Of a DNA stretch of 64,000 nt, positions 25,901-34,900 are shown in pieces. Source of the DNA: Mimachlamys varia (taxonomy: Eukaryota; Mollusca; Bivalvia; Pectinida; Pectinidae); contig OX392541.1 in NCBI GenBank assembly GCA_947623455.1, positions 6,028,701 to 6,092,700 of the forward strand, read 5' to 3'. Position numbers and translations under genes: made by a program. The notes below the pieces were generated by a model. The model made no database searches and was not told the origin of the DNA. It was given only the letters and a program-made list of their open reading frames with translations. Numbering within the stretch: position 1 is the first letter of the stretch; each line of letters opens with the position of its first letter.

Positions 25901-28900
25901 ATGAAACATATAGTAAAATTAATTGTGGTCTTAGTCCATATATACGGACGTGTTTACGTACTGTTGGTCTGAGTGAAGATTACGCTGCCGCTGTAGGCAA
26001 ACTCCATATATACATTTATATCACATCTTGTAGATTTTAACTACAATATATTCAGTAATACGAAATATATTTCTCGAGTGTGGCTAACATTTTGATTGTT
26101 ACACACAGCACAATTGAAAAATATCACTTTTATATAATGAATCATTTTCGATATTTAACTGGTAAAAATGCAATGAATGTAATAAATTATGCCACCCAAT
26201 ACTATTTTCACAAGTAACGGATATCCAATTTTGTATCCAGGATATCAGGACAAAGCTATGTTTACTGTAGATACGAAAATGTTCCGACATAACTTACACT
26301 GAAATTCGGGTCCACATCTCGATTCACAGCCATCAACGTTCTTCCCTTTCATCTTCAGGAAGTCCAACACCTGTCCGGCCACAACAGTATCGCTATCACT
26401 ACAGACGATATACGCGTCACAGTCACACCTCTTGTTCGGTGTATACGACACTGTGTGTGTCTCCTAAGTACAAACATATACAATTGGTTTCAGTGATACG
26501 TCATTTCCCCCAAAACAGTAATGGTGATTTTTTCAGCAAATATTTCAACATGTTGAATGGCATTTAAGAGTTGTATTTTTAATCAATCTGATGATTAAAA
26601 TACATTGTTTGATGTTTGACAACGCTATTATGGAAAATTTTAATTTGATTTCATTGATTTCGTTACACACAGCTTTGATCAACCTAACAGACATACCGAC
26701 ATGTCTTGTGTAGCCGCCAGGTCCGCCTTTATAGCGTTAAGCAAAACATCACGTGGTCTTTCTTTTTCGTCTATAATATAAGATCGCTTACTACGGTAAA
26801 TTATGTTAAACATGTATCAAAACAACTTGTTGGTGCGTATCATTTTGTATCAATGGGAGCATTGTCGGTAGGTTGAATGGTATGTACGTACATATAAACA
26901 CTAAAATTCGATATAATGTCATAATTTTATGGCTTGTAAGACTTGTCGTACTGTCATCATTAATAAAGTAATACCTCGCCATACTGCCATCATTATACAG
27001 CGGGACCTCGCCATACTGTCATCATTATACAGCGGGACCTCGCCATACTGTCATCATTATACAGCGGGACCTCGCCATACTGTCATCATTATACAGCGGG
27101 ACCTCGCCATACTGTCATCATTATACAGCGGGACCTCGCCATACTGTCATTATTATACAGCGGGACCTCGCCATACTGTCATCATTATACAGCAGGACCT
27201 CGCCATACTGTCATCATTTATACAGTAACACCTTGTTATTTTGGCAGGGGTAATCAAGGGAAACATTTAAAGAAGATGGAAATGTATATATGCAGGCGTT
27301 ATAAAATACGGCGATAAAGCGGGGGACTTAATACCGACAATTTACTGACTTTTTAAAGAAATCAGCCTCCCTTTTAATCTCCTTGTACTTAACATACGTG
27401 TACTTAAGAAACAATTGCCTTATCAAAGTGTGCCCCAAATATCTAACATATCAAAAGCGACTGTTACATCATTGGTAAACGTACCGTCGAATTGCAGGAC
27501 TCTAACTTTGTTTTTGAACAAGCTATTGGTGACCATGCGAAGGGTGTTGGCGAATCTTCGCATCTGTGTCGTCTTGTCTTTTTTGTCCATTCGGATATAC
27601 TTGGATTTTTCCATTTTGTCGATTGCACTGAGAACGTTCGGATACTGCGCGACGCAGAAATAATTCTAAAACATATGATTCATATATTCTAAATAAAATG
27701 GTACATCCGAACGATGATAACTTATACGACTTCATTTTCTGAGATATTTTCGAGGGACCAAAATTCCTTGCTTTTCTAACAAAATACAATTTCATTGGTA
27801 ACTGAATTCGTGAACTACGATTATCGATTCAAATGGAGAATGTATTTACTTTAAACTTGTTATTACTTCGTGGACTTATGCACGTATATGGATGAACATT
27901 AGTAACAAAATTATTAAAATCACTTTTCAAAAATCATGAAATACACAGTATATGTATCAAAGATGACCTAACACACATATATGCTGTACCTTTTAAATTT
28001 AGTAATAAAAACAGTATGCCGAAAAATGAATAAAAACTGCATCATACAGCTGTTTCGTGCACTTATAGGACTTTTCAGTGATGCTAGGGGCCAAAAGGTG
28101 GGAATCATAACAATCCACCAGCACAGTTTTGCCACCCCCTATCTTTAAAGATGTCATAACAATGGCAATTCTACCATCGTTCAAAACTTGAGAGAATAAA
28201 GCGTATTTGTTAAGGAGTGTAGCCTAATTTGACTGTGTAAAGGAATTTGCACACTGCAACTGAAGTGACGCTGTTGAACATTACAACAGGAAGCCGCAAT
28301 TTTCCCTTTACCGTCAAAGAATTTCGAATGTATGCATCAATGGAATAAGCCGTTTGTTAGTATCAATTTATTGTATAATCAGACATAATGGATTCTATGT
28401 TCTATATTTTCAAATGTTGAAGGACCCTAGCATCGAATAGTCCGATTTTACTAATCTGGAAAAAGGAGAAAGTGTACACATAAACGACTACTGAGTACGC
28501 GTGATACAACAACTAACCTGTGCTCCCTCCTGAATGCGGTACACATTCAGGCTATACGACTACTGAGTACGCGTGATACAACAACTAACCTGTGCTCCCT
28601 CCTGAATGCGGTACACATTCAGGCTATACGACTACTGAGTACGCGTGATACAACAACTAACCTGTGCTCCCTCCTGAATGCGGTACACATTCAGGCTATA
28701 CGACTACTGAGTACGCGTGATACAACAACTAACCTGTGCTCCCTCCTGAATGCGGTACACATTCAGGCTATACGACTACTGAGTACGCGTGATACAACTA
28801 ACCTGTGCTCCCTCCTGTATGCGGTACACATTTAGGCTATACGACTACTGAGCACTCGTGATACAACAACAAACCTGTGCTCCCTCCTGAATGCAGTACA

Positions 28901-31900
28901 CATTCAGGCTATATGTTCTGTCTTTATTCCCCGCTTTGTTCACTACAATTTTCTTGAGCTGTCCAATAAGGGATATTGAGGGATCTTTCTTTCCTATTAC
29001 ACTTGGTATGTCGCAGGTCTTAGGCACCAACTCATAGACACAGACAGGCATGTTTCTGGGACTGTACGATTCAAAAGACGTAATCCTCTGCTCAAGAACT
29101 GTAACAGTAGAGACGTTTTAAAGTCAATTCAACTGGTAAATAAGGCCAAATTTCTTCATTTAGAAATTAATACTCAGCAACGCCATATTTGAGAGCAACA
29201 TAACATCAATGTCATATATTGTGTCAATAACATAAGCAACATACACATTCAATAGTCAGCTTTTTAAAAATAATTTGCATTTATTCACGTCACTAATATA
29301 ATTATATAAGACATGTTATACTTAATATTTATGTCTTCTCTCATATACCCTGTGCCACAGTTTTAGCATGTTTTCTTATTATAAAAGTGTTCAAAGCCAT
29401 TGTACCTGTATTTGTAAACTATCTATTCATAAATAGTAACCTTCGAGAAAAATGATTAAGCACACCGAAGGAATAAAAACCACGATCTTTGGAAAACGTT
29501 TTAGAATGTTTTCACAGCAGGGAAACTATTTCGATATTGGAATATATTTGTTTGGTTTTGTTTTATTACGTTTTACGAGCTAATAGCTCAGGTCATTTTA
29601 GTGTATGTGTTGAGCGCGTGTGTATTTGGGAGGATGTGGCATCCTCTTGTAAGCCTCCTTGTGGTAATATGAAACGGATGGCTAACTCAATAAAGTCTAT
29701 TGCCAAAGATCCCCAGCAGAACAAGTCCCCCGATCACATTCTACTGACAAGGGTGAACAAGTCCCCCGATCACATTCTACTGACAAGGGTGAACAAGTCC
29801 CCCGATCACATTCTACTGACAAGGGTGAACAAGTCCCCCGATCACATTCTACTGACAAGGGTGAACAAGTCCCCCGATCACATTCTACTGACAAGGGTGA
29901 ACAAGTCCCCCGATCACATTCTACTGACAAGGGTGAACAAGTCCCCCGATCACATTCTACTGACAAGGGTGAACAAGTCGTTCCACTCCCATAATGCTAA
30001 TCGTTAAGAATGGAGTAGTTACTGTTAGTTACAGTACCAAAAGCCTGCCACAGAGACAAAAGAACAAATCAAGGCCAAAGGCTAAGCATTGCTAAAAGGT
30101 GAAGCATTTCTAAAAGGCGAGGCATTGCTAAAAGGTGAAGCATTTCTAAAAGGCGAGGCATTGCTAAAAGGCGAGGCATTGCTAAAAGGTGAAGCATTGC
30201 TAAAAGGCGAGGTATTGCTAAAAGGTGAAGCATTGCTAAAAGGCGAGGCATTGCTAAAAGGTGAAGCATTGCTAAAAGGCGAGGTATTGCTAAAAGGCGA
30301 GGCATTGCTAAAAGGCGAGGCATTGCTAAAAGGCGAGGCATTGCTAAAAGGCGAGGCATTGCTAAAAGGCTAAGCATTGCTAAAAGGCTAAGTATTGCTA
30401 AAAGGCGAGGCATTGCTTAAAGACAAGGCATTGCTTAAAGGCAAGGCATTGCTAAAAGGCGAGGCATTGCTAAAAGGCGAGGCATTGCTAAAAGGCGAGG
30501 CATTGCTAAAAGGCTAAGCATTGCTAAAAGGCGAGGCATTGCTAAAAGGCGAGGCATTGCTAAAAGGCGAGGCATTGCTAAAAGGCGAGGCATTGCTAAA
30601 AGGCTAAGCATTGCTAAAAGGCTAAGCATTGCTAAAAGGCGAGGCATTGCTAAAAGGCGAGGCATTGCTAAAAGGCGAGGCATTGCTAAAAGGCGAGGCA
30701 TTGCTAAAAGGCTAAGCATTGCTAAAAGGCGAAGTATTGCTAAAAGGCGAGGCATTGCTTAAAGACAAGGCATTGCTTAAAGGCAAGGCATTGCTAAAAG
30801 GCGAGGCATTGCTAAAAGGCGAGGCATTGCTAAAAGGCGAGGCATTGCTAAAAGGCGAGGCATTGCTAAAAGGCGAGGCATTGCTAAAAGGCTAAGCATT
30901 GCTAAAAGGCTAAGCATTGCTAAAAGGCGAGGCATTGCTAAAAGGCGAGGCATTGCTAAAAGGCGAGGCATTGCTAAAAGGCTAAGCATTGCTAAAAGGC
31001 GAGGCATTGCTAAAAGGCGAGGCATTGCTAAAAGGCGAGGCATTGCTAAAAGGCTAAGCATTGCTAAAAGGTTAAGCATTGCTAAAAGGCGAGGCAATGC
31101 TAAAAGGCTAAGCATTGCTAAAAGGCGAGGCATTGCTTAAAGGCGAGGCATTGCTAAAAGACACTTTGGGGGGAAAGCAAGTAGAAAGAATAAAAAAGAT
31201 AAGATCATAAATTCAGTCGCCTCTTACGATCATTGCAAAAGGACAGCAAACACAATTACCATGCCCTACATACAGGCCATAGGTTATATTGGTCTGAAGA
31301 AGGCGTTGGAAAAATAAAGTAGTGGTGCCGATTCGGGCTTTTCTGTGGCATATCAGGCTTATATTTTGCAAGAAGTTAACTTAAGGTCAGTCGTATATTG
31401 TATTATGTTCAAAAACGTATGATTTTGTGTGGTTTCATAGAAAATTTAGGGGTTAAAGTGGGGGGAGTGTAAAATGAAAATTGCTTTTGAAGTTCTCACG
31501 GACTGAAAAATATGAAAAAACTTAAGTAAATAAGTAGCAGCTTGAAGATTTCAGTTGAACAAAAATAAGTAAAAAAACTCATAAAGTAGGTCAAGGGCAC
31601 ATACTTGCTTACTGGTCTATTTTCATATCAAATACTTCAGAAATTACCAAAAAAACATCCATTAACAAACTTCAAAACAGATTGGCAGCACTTATCACCC
31701 TACATGAGTATTACAATATATATTTGGTAAGTTACTAACCCCGCAGGGTTATATGGGGTCTTGTGATGCAGCCCAAACAGAGGTGCTATCGTGTATTGTT
31801 TTAGTTTTATTGACACTCTTTCAGTTCCAAATTTACAAATCTAATTTTGATTACAAACATGAAACAGTGTTCGCAAGCAAGCAAGTGGGGAGAAATCACT

Positions 31901-34900
31901 GCATCTGCTGACCCCTGTATGTGTGTGAGGGGGGGGGCAAAAGGGTAACATACCATAGTATATCTGACAGAAAAATTGCAAAAGTCTTCCTTTCACTTCC
32001 CAGGGATATGTACTTCCAATTTTGATAAAATCAGACAAGTTTGTTCTTGAAAAAGTTTATTAAACCTGCAAACGCCCATTTTAACACCTTTTGGGGGCCG
32101 AACCAGATTCCTCCTCGGGGTCAACAAATTGCAAATTTCTTCCTTTCACTTGCCAGAGATATTTGCTTCCACTTTTGATAAAATCAGACAAGTTTGTTCT
32201 TGAAAAAATATTATTAAAACCAAAAAATGCAAAACATAACCCCTCATGGGCCCCACTCCAAGGCCTGGTAGAACCTTGTGGGGCTATCAACTTGCCAAGT
32301 ATACATTAGGATCTCCATGTAGGGGCGATAATTGTTTTCATTCTATGTTGGAGTCGGTAAATTATATCAAAATAGACCAGTTAGCAATTATGCGACCCTG
32401 ACCTACTTTATGAGGATTTTACTTATGTTTGTTCAACTTAAATCTTCAAGTCTTCTACTTATTTTACAGAAACTACAAAACTAGAAGTTTTTTCTACATT
32501 TTTCAGTGCGTGAGAACTTCAACAACAAATTTGTCATTTTATTCTCCTCCAACTTTAACCCCCAAATTTTCTATGAACCCACACAAAATCTGATGTTTTG
32601 AACATAATACAATATGCAGCTGGCCTCAAAGTATCTCCTGCAAAATATTAGCCTAATCGAATAGTATAACTTGCCTTAAACGAAACATTGATAAAAAAGT
32701 AAAAAAGACATGTTTCCCTTCGGTGAAAACGTAGATAAAAGTAAAGTTTTTTTATGCAAGACGTCATCTTCAAATAGCGAAGTAATGTATTGGCCACGTA
32801 AGTATCGTAGGAAACCATGATACAGAATGCATTATACTTACATGGCATCACCGGTATATAGTAACCAAAAACGTGAGACCAGGCCTGGGCATGCGCAACA
32901 TTTCCAACCGGAAGTACAAAGTTGATCGGCGTATCATCTGCCAAAACGTAATGAATATTAACGTATAAATATAGACTGAATTGTATTCATGTAGCTGTTA
33001 AAATGTCATATATTTCGTAATAGATTATGTGAAATGTGTGTAGCTGATATACTTAAAATTATTAATAAATAAACATTTTATTATAATATGTATCACATAC
33101 ATTTATTTGCAACCTATACCGGTTTATACTAAAACAACATTGTTTTTACAAACAGGAGTTTTAACCTTATAATCTGAACATGACGTACATACCACGATAC
33201 GATGACGCCAAAACTATAAATATAGGTGGAGCAAAGCTTTTATTTCTGAACGAGGCATAATTGTGTGACGTCATCAACATTACTTGTTGATAAAGTCAAC
33301 CGAGGCTATGCACATCCTATACCTACTTTGTTGAACTGATAGACGTACGTATTTGTAAGATAACATGTGTTTGCACATATCAAACTGATAACCAAGACGA
33401 GTATTAATCATTGGCAATGCAAGGCCAAGAAAACAAGCGTTTTTCAATTTGGTCGGGTTATGATGTAATGCGAACGAGAGCATTCATAATAATTATGCTG
33501 CATAATAGGAATAAATAGTGAATACCTAAGCATCTACAGACCATAATCCGAACTAAACATCGATTAAACTGGAGGCAAGATATGAACAAAAGAAAGATTA
33601 ACACAGACACCCTTGAAAATGCACAATATAATAATACCTTCCAAAAGAGCAAGCGTCTTCTGTTTCCTCGACAACACCCGCCGTGTAAATCGTGGTCATA
33701 TCATAGTAAACGTCAAGTTCTCAAAGTGAGAACCGGGACATAAATCACAATCACAACAGGCAGCACACTAATGCATATACTAGAAACGTCCGCCTTCAGG
33801 TTATACAAGGATACAAAATAATGTTCAATGAGACAAAGAACTTGTTCATTTGCGTCATCAACCTGCAACTCTCCAATAATCGTGTCGTAACTTTCTTTGT
33901 CAGCAGCCGCCATCTATCACGAAAACCTTGATATTTAGAGAAAGCCCTAGAAAAACGAATTAACTGTGATATGTAAACACCAGAAGGAGGACCAGGGATG
34001 TTACTATCAAGAAAGGGAAAATTCACGATCGGAAATCGTCACGTTTATCGTAAAGTTTAATAGTAAGCTGTAAATGTTGGTCATATATCAAGTAAATACT
34101 GAGAGTAGCAGCCGATGTAGAGGAGTCTGTTTTGTGATATCGACCTACTTTATGTACTGTACTTGCATATATATTGCAGTATGCTTTTACCTGTCATTTT
34201 CCTCAACACTCCATCTATCTGGCTTGGTCGCCATTGCCCATCGTCAGTAAACTGTATGGTAAATCTCGGCAGTATACGTAACAACGCCGCATCTGGGATC
34301 TTGAACAAAAATAAAAGTAATGGTTATCGTAATTGAAATGGAAAGGAAATGATAATCTCACTCTTAACTAAAATCCTCGGTTCCATGTTTACCGACGGTA
34401 GAGGAACGTTAATAGTAGAAATTATATTTTGTTGTTAATGATCTTACATGTAGGTCAAAACTTGGCGGTGTATTTATTATGTAAACACAATGACTTTTGA
34501 GTGTTTTGGGATATATATCAAGGGTAACAGTATCGAACAGAACTCTTATGTAATTAAATAAGATATGAAGAATAAATAAGAAGTGCAATGCGTTTCATAT
34601 ATGATGCATTTCAAAGATGACGTAACACACACACACACACACACATATGAATTCTGCACCTTTTAGAAAATATTTTTAACAAGAAAATTGCAGCAAAGCT
34701 GCTTGACACAAACTTTTGGTTATGAAAATGAATTATTGACAAAATCACGAGAGAACTTACCGGATACTTTGGATATAAATCTGATATTTTTAAAAAGTGT
34801 TTTAATAATTCTGCCTTTCAGAATTATTCCGTTCATTTAAAAGTTGGATTATTGTCGCTGAAGTATCATTTACACACACATATACAGTGTGTATATTTCT

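Noticed and set aside
27999..28184. A minus-strand 61-codon frame considered as an extra STING exon between exons 5 and 6
   Set aside because: Its likely acceptor ('ttctctcaag') gives a phase that reads a stop after phase-0 exon 5, and exon 6 already continues the CBD alignment without a gap.
29489..30007. A 172-codon plus frame ending in a 12-residue repeat
   Set aside because: Most of it is the 36-bp minisatellite; the remainder shows no domain and lies antisense in a STING intron.
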